64,000 bases of DNA, taken from assembly GCA_017380575.1 (NCBI GenBank), contig JAFODS010000067.1:1-64000 (forward strand). The letters run 5' to 3'. This DNA comes from Clostridia bacterium (GTDB lineage Bacteria > Bacillota > Clostridia > Oscillospirales > Acutalibacteraceae). The notes beneath the pieces were generated by a model. It was given only the letters and a program-made list of their open reading frames with translations, ran no database searches and was not told the DNA's origin. This document shows, one piece after another, positions 25,275-33,490 of this stretch. Both the position numbers and the translations under genes were made by a program. Within the stretch, counting starts at the first letter, position 1; each line of letters starts with the position of its first letter.

Positions 25275-25901
25275 CTATTTTTCCTCTATATTTGTTTTCA
25301 TTTCAATTTTTTCTCCGTTTATCACAATAAAATATTGTTCATTAAATTCAGTAATATGAGTGAAATAAGTAACAAAAGTCTCTCCCAACAAATCATTCGT
25401 TTTCTCTAAAGAGCAAAAAACCGAATTATAACTATCCGTTATATCAGACATTCCGCCATTAGAATCTAGAACTGTCACAAAAAAATCATTTGTATTTTTA
25501 TATTGATAAACATAAACAATATTTCCGTGGTAAGTTTTATGAAAAACTCTCTTAGTATTTATACCTAATCCTGTTTTCCATCCATTTTCGGTCTTGGGTA
25601 TAATCAAATATATATCTGAGTCCTTTTTCCTGTCAACAACGAAATCGCAAGTATCGCCCTCTACAACTATTTCAATATTAGATTTACCTAAATTGACAAA
25701 TTCATAAGCCTCTTTTGCAGAGCCAAATGTTAAAAAGTAATTTTCTAACGGAAATATATTAAATAAGATTAAAAAAAATACTGATATAAGTGCAAAAAAA
25801 GCATTAATAGTTTTTTTCTTAATTTGGTGAGATCTTTTCACTAATCTAATTGAGCAATAAAAAAATATACAACAGACTATTAGTATGATAATACTTCGCA
25901 T
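25275..25901 (-). CDS. Hypothetical membrane-anchored protein
   Basis: A 208-residue protein with two hydrophobic helices at the N-terminus (about 2-20 and 33-52) and a polar domain of about 150 residues, probably facing outward, rich in Asp, Thr and aromatic residues. I recognise no family. It is visibly more A/T-rich than its neighbours and is isolated by a terminator downstream and a hairpin upstream. The ATG is preceded by a run of seven G and then AGTAT, an unusual ribosome-binding site. It could be a recent acquisition, but there are no flanking repeats. Confidence 0.55.
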   Translation of the reverse strand: MRSIIILIVCCIFFYCSIRLVKRSHQIKKKTINAFFALISVFFLILFNIFPLENYFLTFGSAKEAYEFVNLGKSNIEIVVEGDTCDFVVDRKKDSDIYLIIPKTENGWKTGLGINTKRVFHKTYHGNIVYVYQYKNTNDFFVTVLDSNGGMSDITDSYNSVFCSLEKTNDLLGETFVTYFTHITEFNEQYFIVINGEKIEMKTNIEEK

Positions 25902-25917
25902 ATACTCCCCCCCTAAA

Positions 25918-25941
25918 ACACACAGGGGCAGTTCTGTGTGT
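25918..25941 (-). terminator. Hairpin upstream of the hypothetical gene, weak terminator
   Basis: A perfect 8-bp stem ACACACAG/CTGTGTGT with an 8-nt loop is followed on the minus strand by TTTTA and the G-rich ribosome-binding site. It lies 54 nt after the end of the DUF2804 gene. It could end the carbohydrate-group transcript or act as an attenuator for the next gene. Confidence 0.5.
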
Positions 25942-25994
25942 CAGAAGAATTATCTTACAACACCCAAACCGCTCCCTGTCTTTTTATATAAATC

Positions 25995-27047
25995 TTACCA
26001 TTTATTATGTACTCTTTCAGCGAATACCATTTTGTCTTTAATCTCAATAACTGTTCCGTCATCAAGAGTTGCCGTACCTGAAATAAGTCCGAAAACCTGA
26101 TGCGGAATCATGCAGATTACCTTCAGATCAATCGGTGCAACACGGTCGATGACAGGCTTAAAACTCATTTCAAAACGTCCGTCATTGCTTGTGAATGTCC
26201 ACGGAGACATATAGTCAAAGTCACCGTTTTTCATCGGAATGTTAAACTTAACCTGATCAAGCTTGTGTGACTTTCCGTTAAAGAAAAGCATATTTTCACT
26301 CGCGGCTGTTGTATTGCCGAAACCGTATCCGATATTAAAACCGAATACATTTCCGTCATCAAGAACCATCTGTCCGCTACCCCAATACCAGGTATTGTCG
26401 TAAGTCCAGACACCGCGACCCCAGTCAAGTGTACCGAGAGCCTTGCTTTCTTCGTTAAACTGCCAATCAATATCATCAAATTTAACAAAGCCTTCAGCTT
26501 TCATACAGTTGATTTTCTGATTGTAATAGAAATGTGCGTCTTTATCAAAAGGAGTTGCGATAACCATACTTTCTTCTGGACAATCAGACAAAACAACATC
26601 AAAGGTAAGAGTTTTTCCGCTGTTGCAGAAATTATCGTACTTACCGAACAAATGACGCTTAACACCGTCATTATTGAATGTCATTTCAAGAGTGCCTGCT
26701 TTTGTGCTGACATCGCCCGAAACGCTTGACGAAGGCATATTTACTTTTCCGAGAGGTAAAATACCGAGTTCACTGTCGTTCATCTGAAAAGGCTTATCAC
26801 CAAACTTCAGCAAAGAAACAGACAGACTGCTGACATAACCAACATCAGAAACGGTAAGGCAAAGACCGTAATCCTGAGTACCTATATAATAGTAATCCCA
26901 TTCCTTGATTCTGAGCTTATTAGCCTTGATAGCGTTGCGGTCATATTTCCATAAAAGCTTCTTCGCAAAACCCGGTTCGGCTATATTGCCTTTTGGATCA
27001 AGCAAAGGCTGTTCGGAAGTAATTTCATGCTGAGTAAATTCAAACAT
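25995..27047 (-). CDS. DUF2804-family protein
   Basis: A 350-residue soluble, beta-rich protein. DUF2804 members share a fold related to AttH-like and diacylglycerol-acyltransferase-like lipocalin pairs, with no settled function. The hallmarks here are LGTLDWGRGVWTYDNTWYWGSGQ near 206-228 and many Trp/Tyr residues in short strands. It is the last gene after the GPH transporter and ChbG-type deacetylase (9- and 16-nt gaps), so a role in handling the same imported molecule is possible. That link is inference only. Confidence 0.8.
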   Translation of the reverse strand: MFEFTQHEITSEQPLLDPKGNIAEPGFAKKLLWKYDRNAIKANKLRIKEWDYYYIGTQDYGLCLTVSDVGYVSSLSVSLLKFGDKPFQMNDSELGILPLGKVNMPSSSVSGDVSTKAGTLEMTFNNDGVKRHLFGKYDNFCNSGKTLTFDVVLSDCPEESMVIATPFDKDAHFYYNQKINCMKAEGFVKFDDIDWQFNEESKALGTLDWGRGVWTYDNTWYWGSGQMVLDDGNVFGFNIGYGFGNTTAASENMLFFNGKSHKLDQVKFNIPMKNGDFDYMSPWTFTSNDGRFEMSFKPVIDRVAPIDLKVICMIPHQVFGLISGTATLDDGTVIEIKDKMVFAERVHNKW

Positions 27048-27056
27048 ACAATCACC

Positions 27057-27959
27057 TTATTTTTTCATTTTTGCAAGGTCACGATAGTTAATAAGCTTGA
27101 ATCCGAGTGACTCAATATGCTGTCTTGTCTGCGGATCCTTAAGAATCTGATACTCCCATACTCTTCTCTGCCATGCACCTGTTGTGCCCTTGAGGTCATC
27201 AGTTTCAAGTGACGGATGCATATATGTTTCGGTTACAGCACCATCAGGGAAATGTCTGTAAAGCTCATAAATATACTCTTTGAAGTTGTCATAGCTTTCA
27301 TCCTGCGGTCCGCCCCATTCGTTAGGAATGAGGAAATCCGGAATTGCTACACCCTTCATATCTGCATAAGAAACGATATTTGAAAGCAAGCCCTTAACCA
27401 TTTCCTTGTCAACCTTGATTTCAAGCATTGTGTTATCAAACACTTCATCGGGAAGGATCTTCGGGAAACGGAAAGGAAGACCGTAATCAGAAGCAACATC
27501 AAAAGCTACATTAAGAAGCTCGAAGCGGCCTGTTTCAATGCCGTAGATTGAACCCATGTGATTGTCAACGTGTGACGGATTTTCAAGACCGAGTTTCTTA
27601 AGTCTTTCAATCTGTGCACGACACTCAGCCTCAATTTCATCAATATCAGCATTAAGCTCAACCTGGTCACTTTCGTGATAGAAGAATCCGTCTTCATCTC
27701 TGAGAGAGTCTGTGTTTGAAGCACCGACGGGTGCCCAACGATATTTACCCCATTCACTTGTGAATGTCCAATGAACACCGATGCCAAGCTCAGGATTTGC
27801 TTTTGCAAACTGAGCAGCTTCAGGTGCCCATGCACACGGTGCCATAATTGTTGACGATGTAAGCGCACTGGCAGGATCTTTAAAAAGATCCATAACAGCG
27901 AGGTTAGCACCTCTGCACATACCAAAGTCGTCTGCGTTTATAATAAGATATTTACTCAT
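27057..27959 (-). CDS. ChbG/YdjC-family carbohydrate deacetylase
   Basis: ChbG enzymes remove an acetyl group from chito-oligosaccharides; relatives such as HpnK act on other N-acetyl sugars. The 300-residue product starts LIINADDFGMCRGAN with the metal-binding DD, continues HWTFTSEWGKYRW and HVDNHMGSIYG with the metal His residues, and has YMHPSLE near the end. All expected ligands appear present. ATG 27959 has AGGTGATT upstream. It sits directly after a GPH-type sugar symporter, which suggests cytoplasmic processing of an imported acetylated oligosaccharide. Confidence 0.9.
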   Translation of the reverse strand: MSKYLIINADDFGMCRGANLAVMDLFKDPASALTSSTIMAPCAWAPEAAQFAKANPELGIGVHWTFTSEWGKYRWAPVGASNTDSLRDEDGFFYHESDQVELNADIDEIEAECRAQIERLKKLGLENPSHVDNHMGSIYGIETGRFELLNVAFDVASDYGLPFRFPKILPDEVFDNTMLEIKVDKEMVKGLLSNIVSYADMKGVAIPDFLIPNEWGGPQDESYDNFKEYIYELYRHFPDGAVTETYMHPSLETDDLKGTTGAWQRRVWEYQILKDPQTRQHIESLGFKLINYRDLAKMKK

Positions 27960-27975
27960 TTGAATCACCTGCTGA

Positions 27976-29580
27976 TTATTTCTTAGCTGTTCTTGCTGCG
28001 ATTTCAGCAACCATTTCACGCTGTCTCTTTTCTGTAACTGTATAGAAGAACATAGGAACAGCACAAGCAAACATACTGATTACACCCGAAAGAATAAGAA
28101 CATCCCAGAGAGCTTCGGGGTTAGCAACCTCATATGTACGTGCATTAATACCTGCAATGCTCATTGAAAGAACACCGATAAATGCACCAACTGCCATACC
28201 GATCTTATTGATAAGAGTCTGCATTGCGAAGCAGATACCCTCACCTCTTTCACCTGTCTTCCACTCAAGATAGTCAACAGTATCACCGATCATTGCATAA
28301 GTCATAATATTGTTAACACCCTGAGGAATACCAAGGAGAACAAGACCGATCGCACAGATGATAAGCTTCCAAGGTGCATCGTAGCCAACGAAATACATTA
28401 TTGCCATTACAATGCCGCCGAAAAGATGAACTGCGATATATGACCATTTCTTTGTAAATTTCTTTGACATCCAAGGAACAAGAATTGATGCAACCAAACC
28501 ACCAGGAACAACAAGAAGTGTAATTATTCCGTACAAGCCTTCATTCTGAAGGATGTATTTTGCGAAATAAAGTCCGCCGGTATATGAATATACCATTCTT
28601 GCACCGCCGAGAACACCTGAAAGAACGATAAGAAGGAGTTCTTTGTTCTTAAAGAGGAGCTTAAGGTTGTGACCGAATGACGGAGGATTCTCGTCAGAAG
28701 TAAAGCGTTCCTGAGTGTTCTTGAAACCATAGAAGAACATCGGGATAGCCAAAACAACAAGAACAACAGCACTTATGAAGTAAACCCACTTAAGTGTATC
28801 TGCGTTAGCAATTTCCATTCCCTGCTTAACTGTACCGACAAAAGTCTGAATAGCATCATCTTTGCTGATTCCCTGGTTAGCAACCATATTAGCAATAGCT
28901 TCAGCTTTATGCTGGGCAATGAGTGCCTTGTCTGCTACTGTATCAGCATATTTGAACTTTTCTGTAACAGCGCCTGTAATCATCGGTATAAAAACAGTAA
29001 CGATACCTGCACCGACGGTACAGAACATACGAGCAACAGTAAGAATATTGCCTCTAACAACGGTATCGTTTGTAAGGCAGGTTGAAAGACCCCAGTAAGG
29101 AACGTCAGCAATCGTATAAACAACGCTCCATACAACATAGATAACCGCTATTGTAACAAAAGCCTGTGTAGTCTGAGAACCGTTATAAACATTCTCTGCG
29201 CTGAATATCGGCAAGAAACAGAGGATCGTCATGATGCCGATCGGCAAAGCCATCCATTTAAGATACGGACGACACTTACCCCACTTAGTACGTGTCTTAT
29301 CAACAACAGAACCCATAATCGGGTCATTGAGAGCGTCAAAAACACGAGCACCGAGCATAAGAACTGCAACAGCAATCGCACCGTTCATCGTACCCACAGT
29401 AACACCGTCAGCACCAAAGAGAAGTGCATCCGTCATAAACACAGTTATGTACGAACCGATAATTGTACAAATAAAATTCTGACCAAATCCAGCCACACTG
29501 TAAGCTAACGCTTCTTTTGGCTGAACTCCGACACCGGGTGTGGTGCCGAACAATGAATGTAAAGAAAACTTTTTCTTCAT
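27976..29580 (-). CDS. GPH-family (MelB-like) sugar:cation symporter
   Basis: A 534-residue transporter with about twelve membrane segments. Typical of the glycoside-pentoside-hexuronide family are ARVFDALNDPIMGSVVDKTRTKWGKCRPYLKW near 79-110, with the cation-site Asp residues, and GIPQGVNNIMTYAMIGDTVDYLEWKTGERGEG in the second half. It takes up a glycoside with Na+ or H+. ATG 29580 is chosen because GAAGG lies 7 nt upstream; a GTG at 29598 is the alternative. First gene of the DUF2804 group. A long central loop (about residues 210-250) is larger than in MelB. Confidence 0.92.
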   Translation of the reverse strand: MKKKFSLHSLFGTTPGVGVQPKEALAYSVAGFGQNFICTIIGSYITVFMTDALLFGADGVTVGTMNGAIAVAVLMLGARVFDALNDPIMGSVVDKTRTKWGKCRPYLKWMALPIGIMTILCFLPIFSAENVYNGSQTTQAFVTIAVIYVVWSVVYTIADVPYWGLSTCLTNDTVVRGNILTVARMFCTVGAGIVTVFIPMITGAVTEKFKYADTVADKALIAQHKAEAIANMVANQGISKDDAIQTFVGTVKQGMEIANADTLKWVYFISAVVLVVLAIPMFFYGFKNTQERFTSDENPPSFGHNLKLLFKNKELLLIVLSGVLGGARMVYSYTGGLYFAKYILQNEGLYGIITLLVVPGGLVASILVPWMSKKFTKKWSYIAVHLFGGIVMAIMYFVGYDAPWKLIICAIGLVLLGIPQGVNNIMTYAMIGDTVDYLEWKTGERGEGICFAMQTLINKIGMAVGAFIGVLSMSIAGINARTYEVANPEALWDVLILSGVISMFACAVPMFFYTVTEKRQREMVAEIAARTAKK

Positions 29581-29609
29581 TACAAGACCTTCTTCCACAA
29601 ATTTTGTCT

Positions 29610-29639
29610 ATTTTAACACATTTCAACCCTGTTTGTAAA
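29610..29639 (-). promoter_or_regulatory. Probable promoter of the sugar transporter group
   Basis: Minus strand: -35 TTTACA (29634-29639), an 18-nt spacer and -10 TAAAAT (29610-29615), 29 nt before the ATG. No operator-like palindrome was seen beside it. Confidence 0.5.
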
Positions 29640-29655
29640 TATATAAAAGTAAAAA

Positions 29656-29683
29656 CTTACTATAATCACAAAATTACAGTAAG
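29656..29683 (-). terminator. Terminator after spoIIR
   Basis: Stem CTTACT-TAAT/ATTA-AGTAAG with one mismatch and a 6-nt loop. On the minus strand it is followed by TTTTTACTTTT. A T-run also lies on the plus side, but no plus-strand gene precedes it. Confidence 0.75.
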
Positions 29684-29717
29684 CTTTTTATAAAAAAACA
29701 CTATAGATTTTTAAAGT

Positions 29718-30326
29718 TTATCTTTTTGTCCTGTTTTTTAAATTTTCAAACATTTCAATAATTTTAAATCTCGGTTCAATTTTTGGATTACGATTAACAA
29801 GATTAATCTCATCTTCATTTAAAGCAGACTGCAGTACCGTATCTTCAGCAGCTGCCGAAATACACATAGGAGGAAACATAACGCACCACCAGTTTTTTCC
29901 TTTTCCTTCCCCGATTTTTACAATCAAAGAAAGATATTCACCTGCAGGAAGAGTTACGGTTTCGTATGTTCTCGTTGTAAAATACTCTTTATCAATTGTT
30001 ATTGCAACATCATAATCAAATTTGTTTTCTCGGATTACTTTGTTAGCTGTTTCTTCAAGAGTTTTTATCTTCGGTGTAATTTTTTTAACGGCGTTTTCCA
30101 CATCAACGCTTCCGTCAAAAATATCTGCACCTGCTGTAAGTATCGCATCACGCACTTTCAACTTAATTGCTTGATCAGCTTCGCTGTCTGAAGCAGCAAT
30201 CACATGTAACCGGAGAACATCTTCTCGTATTTCTTCAGCAGTATCCGCAAAAGAAATAATGCTAAAAATAATAGCAGTAATCATCGCAAGCGATATTGAA
30301 ATTTCAATTTTTTTAACAAAAGACAT
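29718..30326 (-). CDS. spoIIR: Stage II sporulation protein R
   Basis: SpoIIR is made in the forespore under sigma-F and secreted to activate SpoIIGA, which matures sigma-E. The 202-residue product has an N-terminal signal/anchor helix (6-28) and the family signatures VLRLHVIAASDSEADQAIKLKVRDAI and GEGKGKNWWCVMFPPMC, which are hard to mistake. It is a strong marker of endospore ancestry. ATG 30326 is preceded by AGGAG at 9 nt. The start region is enclosed in a large inverted repeat (30325-30371). No clear sigma-F promoter was found by eye. Confidence 0.95.
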   Translation of the reverse strand: MSFVKKIEISISLAMITAIIFSIISFADTAEEIREDVLRLHVIAASDSEADQAIKLKVRDAILTAGADIFDGSVDVENAVKKITPKIKTLEETANKVIRENKFDYDVAITIDKEYFTTRTYETVTLPAGEYLSLIVKIGEGKGKNWWCVMFPPMCISAAAEDTVLQSALNEDEINLVNRNPKIEPRFKIIEMFENLKNRTKR

Positions 30327-30371
30327 ACAGTCAACTCCTCGTTTAAGATTCAAACGGATTGTTGACTGTAT
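30325..30371 (-). promoter_or_regulatory. Inverted repeat/hairpin enclosing spoIIR ribosome-binding site
   Basis: Reading the minus strand, ATACAGTCAAC and GTTGACTGTAT are a perfect 11-bp pair. An inner 5-bp pair CGTTT/AAACG lies between them. The AGGAG site falls in the internal bulge and the first two bases of the ATG are in the outer stem. No T-run follows, so it is not a terminator. It could block ribosome access or be a dyad operator. Confidence 0.75.
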
Positions 30372-30379
30372 ATTTTAAA

Positions 30380-31375
30380 TTATTCATAAACAGATAAGAT
30401 TTCTTTTGTCTTTTCAATAAGAGCATCTGAAAGATTCTTCGGTGAAAGAACTTTGATGTCAGCACCGTACTGCATAATCCAGCTTATAAGACCGCTACTC
30501 AATTCAACGTCTGCCTTGAAAACAAAATGATTTTCATCAAAAATTTTCAAAGGCGTTTCATCACCGAATTTTTCAAGTATATCATCGATAATTCTGTTAT
30601 CGCAACAAAGCTCAATTTCACCGGATTCACCTGTAAACATATTGAAAATTTTATTGGAATAGTCAGCTGTATCGAACTTATCAGTATATTTTGAAACCTT
30701 AGAAAAGTGTTTTGACGGTGAGTCAAGTAACTTAACCTGCGAGATTCTGTCGAGTCGGAGATGCATCAGGTTGTTGTATTTATCATTATTACAAACAAGA
30801 TAATAATGATCATTTGACCAAAGCAACGAATACGGATTTATAATAAAAACTTTTCCTTCGCTTTTTTTCAGATATCTGTTTTCTAACTTTCGTTTAGCAT
30901 AAGTGATCTGAACCTGTTTTGCCTTTTTTATTGCATCATCAAGTGACTTAATAATTTCGTACAAATCCTCTTTTTCAGACTTAAAAGTGCTTTCAACATA
31001 AATTTGCTCTCTGAGCTCTTCCTCCTGAAATTCACTCAGAAGATTTCCGATTTTATAAATCAGAGCTTTTGTTTTCTTAGATGAAATAAACTTAGCAGCC
31101 TGAACAGCATCGATAAGAAGACGAACTTCAGCAACATCAAACTTTCGTTCATTAAGATAATAACCTCTTTTGGGTGAACGTACATTGACGATATCCATAC
31201 CGTATTCTTTTAATGCTTCAATATCACTGTAAATTGATTTTCTTTCACAGTTTATGCCGTATTCAGACAAAAGATCACATAATTCATTGGCTGAGTAAAC
31301 ATGTTCTTTGTCAGTTTGCCTTGTGAAAATATCATGCAAAAACAGAAGCTTTATTTTGTTAAGCTCTTTACCCAA
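30380..31375 (-). CDS. WYL-domain transcriptional regulator
   Basis: A 331-residue DeoR-like regulator: an N-terminal winged helix-turn-helix (roughly 5-70, with NELCDLLSEYGINCERKSIYSDIEALKEYGMDI), then a WYL domain around 155-235 (INPYSLLWSNDHYYLVCNND, MHLRLDRISQVKLLD) and a C-terminal WCX region. WYL domains bind a ligand to control DNA binding. TTG 31375 is preferred because GAGGTG lies 6-7 nt upstream; a TTG at 31390 overlaps the GH2 stop. Being in the same transcript as the glycosidase, it probably regulates that gene set. Confidence 0.88.
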   Translation of the reverse strand: MGKELNKIKLLFLHDIFTRQTDKEHVYSANELCDLLSEYGINCERKSIYSDIEALKEYGMDIVNVRSPKRGYYLNERKFDVAEVRLLIDAVQAAKFISSKKTKALIYKIGNLLSEFQEEELREQIYVESTFKSEKEDLYEIIKSLDDAIKKAKQVQITYAKRKLENRYLKKSEGKVFIINPYSLLWSNDHYYLVCNNDKYNNLMHLRLDRISQVKLLDSPSKHFSKVSKYTDKFDTADYSNKIFNMFTGESGEIELCCDNRIIDDILEKFGDETPLKIFDENHFVFKADVELSSGLISWIMQYGADIKVLSPKNLSDALIEKTKEILSVYE

Positions 31376-31386
31376 GGTTATGCACC

Positions 31387-33141
31387 TCAATACTTCATTT
31401 TACTGTTTATCTGCTTAATTGTATGTTCATCAATTTTAACAAGCTCACGGTCATATGTAAGAATTCCGTTTACTTCAAACTCAACGTCGCTGACCTGTGT
31501 ATATACAGTTGCTGAAAGACCCTTTGAAATTTTCGGAATAATCTGCTTTTCAAAAAGATTTTTATATGCCTTTGTTAAAGAAGCTTTGTCCTTGAACATA
31601 ATATAACCAAAGCTCTTCTTATCATTCCACATATGGTTTTCTATCTTTCTGCTGTATCCGCCGAACTCAGTAAGAGCAAACGGTCTTCCGTCATTTTTAC
31701 GCATTGTAACCGGAAGGATATAACGGTGCATACTGTTGATTTCGGGACCGCCCTGGTCATGCCATCCGCTTGCATGGTCAACAACTCTTGAAGGATCATA
31801 AGCCTTAACTTCTGTTCCTATTCTTTTTGCATCAAACTGTCCCCAAGCCTCATTGAACGGTACCCAACAGCCGATAGAAGTGAAATTATATAAATTATCT
31901 ATAGTTTCATACATAACTTTTTCATGCTCGACACGGCACTCTTCAGGTGCAACTCTGAACAAATTATAATTCGAGTCCTTAGCCTTTCTTATACCGATAT
32001 TCGGTAAGAAACCAACAACGAAATTGTCAATCTTTTCAGCACCGCAAACCATATCCTGCCATACGATCATACCGAGTCTGTCACAATGATAATACCATCT
32101 GTGAGGTTCAATCTTAATATGCTTTCTCAACATATTGAAGCCGAGTTCCTTCATCTTCTGAATATCGTAGATCATTGCTTCATCGCAAGGTGCGGTAAGT
32201 CCGCCGTCGCTCCAATAACCCTGGTCAAGAAGGCCGTTCTGGAAATACGGCTTATTATTAAGGCAAAGTCGCGGTATGCGCTTATCATCGTAACCAACGC
32301 TGAACTTTCTCATACCGAAATAGCTTGTAACAGCATCAAGTATATTGCCGTTTTCGTCGCAAAGTGCCAATGCAATGTCGTAAAGGAACGGATTTTCCGG
32401 ACTCCAGAGCTTCTGCTCTTTGATATTAATTACAGCATCATTTCGTTCAATTTCACCCGCGAAGATAATTGTATCGCCGTCCTTGACGATAGCTTTAAGT
32501 GTTGCTTCGCCATCATAATCAGTTGAAATCTTAACAGATGAATTATCAATATCAGGAGTAATCTTAATCTTCTTAACAAAAACATCGCTGACAGGTTCAA
32601 GCCATACAGTCTGCCAGATACCGCTCGTTGCTGTATACCAGAAACCTTTGCTTTCACGAACCTGCTTACCTCTGTCCTGCCAATAAGCATCTGTCGGATC
32701 ATAAACACGCAAAATCAATTCATTTTCACCGTCAGTTACGACATCAGTAATATCAACAGAAAAAGGAACGTAACCGCCCTGATGCTCAGTAACAACTTTA
32801 CCGTTGACATAAACTACACATTTCCAGTCAACTGCTCCGAAATTAAGAATAACATTTTTTCCGTTGAAACAACTGTCAAGAACAAACTTTTTTCTGTACC
32901 ATAAATAATCGTTTTCAGTAACAGTTCTTCCAACACCTGAGAGATAGCACTCCGGTGCAAAAGGCACGATAATCTCGCCATCAAATTTTTCAGGAATATT
33001 TTCATTCAATCCTGTGATTGCGTATTCGAATCTACCGTTAAGGTTCTGCCAGTCCTTTCTTACAAGCTGCGGTCTCGGATATTCCGGCAAAGGACAATCA
33101 GGATTAACATTTTCAGTCCATCTTGTTTTCAATTCAATCAT
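31387..33141 (-). CDS. Glycoside hydrolase family 2 protein
   Basis: GH2 includes beta-galactosidases, beta-glucuronidases and beta-mannosidases. The 584-residue product has the jelly-roll domain (WYRKKFVL, VNGKVVTEHQGGYVPFSVDIT), an Ig-like domain, then a TIM barrel with acid/base Glu431 in VPFNEAWGQFD and nucleophile Glu492 in ALTEFGGYS. There is no signal peptide, so it works in the cytoplasm on an imported substrate. It is short for the family, lacking the C-terminal domains of LacZ. It lies in one run with a WYL regulator, a 105-residue protein and a GT2 gene. Confidence 0.93.
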   Translation of the reverse strand: MIELKTRWTENVNPDCPLPEYPRPQLVRKDWQNLNGRFEYAITGLNENIPEKFDGEIIVPFAPECYLSGVGRTVTENDYLWYRKKFVLDSCFNGKNVILNFGAVDWKCVVYVNGKVVTEHQGGYVPFSVDITDVVTDGENELILRVYDPTDAYWQDRGKQVRESKGFWYTATSGIWQTVWLEPVSDVFVKKIKITPDIDNSSVKISTDYDGEATLKAIVKDGDTIIFAGEIERNDAVINIKEQKLWSPENPFLYDIALALCDENGNILDAVTSYFGMRKFSVGYDDKRIPRLCLNNKPYFQNGLLDQGYWSDGGLTAPCDEAMIYDIQKMKELGFNMLRKHIKIEPHRWYYHCDRLGMIVWQDMVCGAEKIDNFVVGFLPNIGIRKAKDSNYNLFRVAPEECRVEHEKVMYETIDNLYNFTSIGCWVPFNEAWGQFDAKRIGTEVKAYDPSRVVDHASGWHDQGGPEINSMHRYILPVTMRKNDGRPFALTEFGGYSRKIENHMWNDKKSFGYIMFKDKASLTKAYKNLFEKQIIPKISKGLSATVYTQVSDVEFEVNGILTYDRELVKIDEHTIKQINSKMKY

Positions 33142-33158
33142 ATTAACAACTCCCGTAA

Positions 33159-33476
33159 TTAAAAAGATTTTAATGCATTATCTTCAGCTTCCTGAAGCCA
33201 AGCTTGTGCTTCTTCAATACCCTTCGGAGAAGCTTCAAAAATTTTCTCACAAATAATATTCTTATCTGTTGCGTCATAAGAATACTCACCGTTATAATGA
33301 GCAGCATTCAAAATAAGTCCGTCGTCATTTTTGCTTAGCCAGACACGGTACCTGAACGTTTTATTTTCAATATTTCCTAAAAGAGGATCACATCCCATTG
33401 AACCGGAATAAATGTTTCCGTCACCTCTGAAAGGAATATTTCCCAAAAACCAAATATAGTTAGGTAATTTAACCAT
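33159..33476 (-). CDS. Hypothetical 105-residue protein
   Basis: A small soluble protein with no recognised family. The N-terminal 60 residues are strand-like and aromatic (PNYIWFLGNIPFRGDGNIYSG near the start, RYRVWLSKNDDG after), and the last 30 form an acidic helix (EEAQAWLQEAEDNALKSF). It starts at an ATG with GGAGG and sits between GT2 and GH2 genes with gaps of 14 and 17 nt, so it is very likely translated and co-expressed with them. Function unknown. Confidence 0.65.
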   Translation of the reverse strand: MVKLPNYIWFLGNIPFRGDGNIYSGSMGCDPLLGNIENKTFRYRVWLSKNDDGLILNAAHYNGEYSYDATDKNIICEKIFEASPKGIEEAQAWLQEAEDNALKSF

Positions 33477-33490
33477 GGAGCACCTCCCAA

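Noticed and set aside
25177..25359. Small plus-strand frame between tmk and the hypothetical gene
   Set aside because: It overlaps the 3' end of the minus-strand gene, lacks a ribosome-binding site and resembles nothing.
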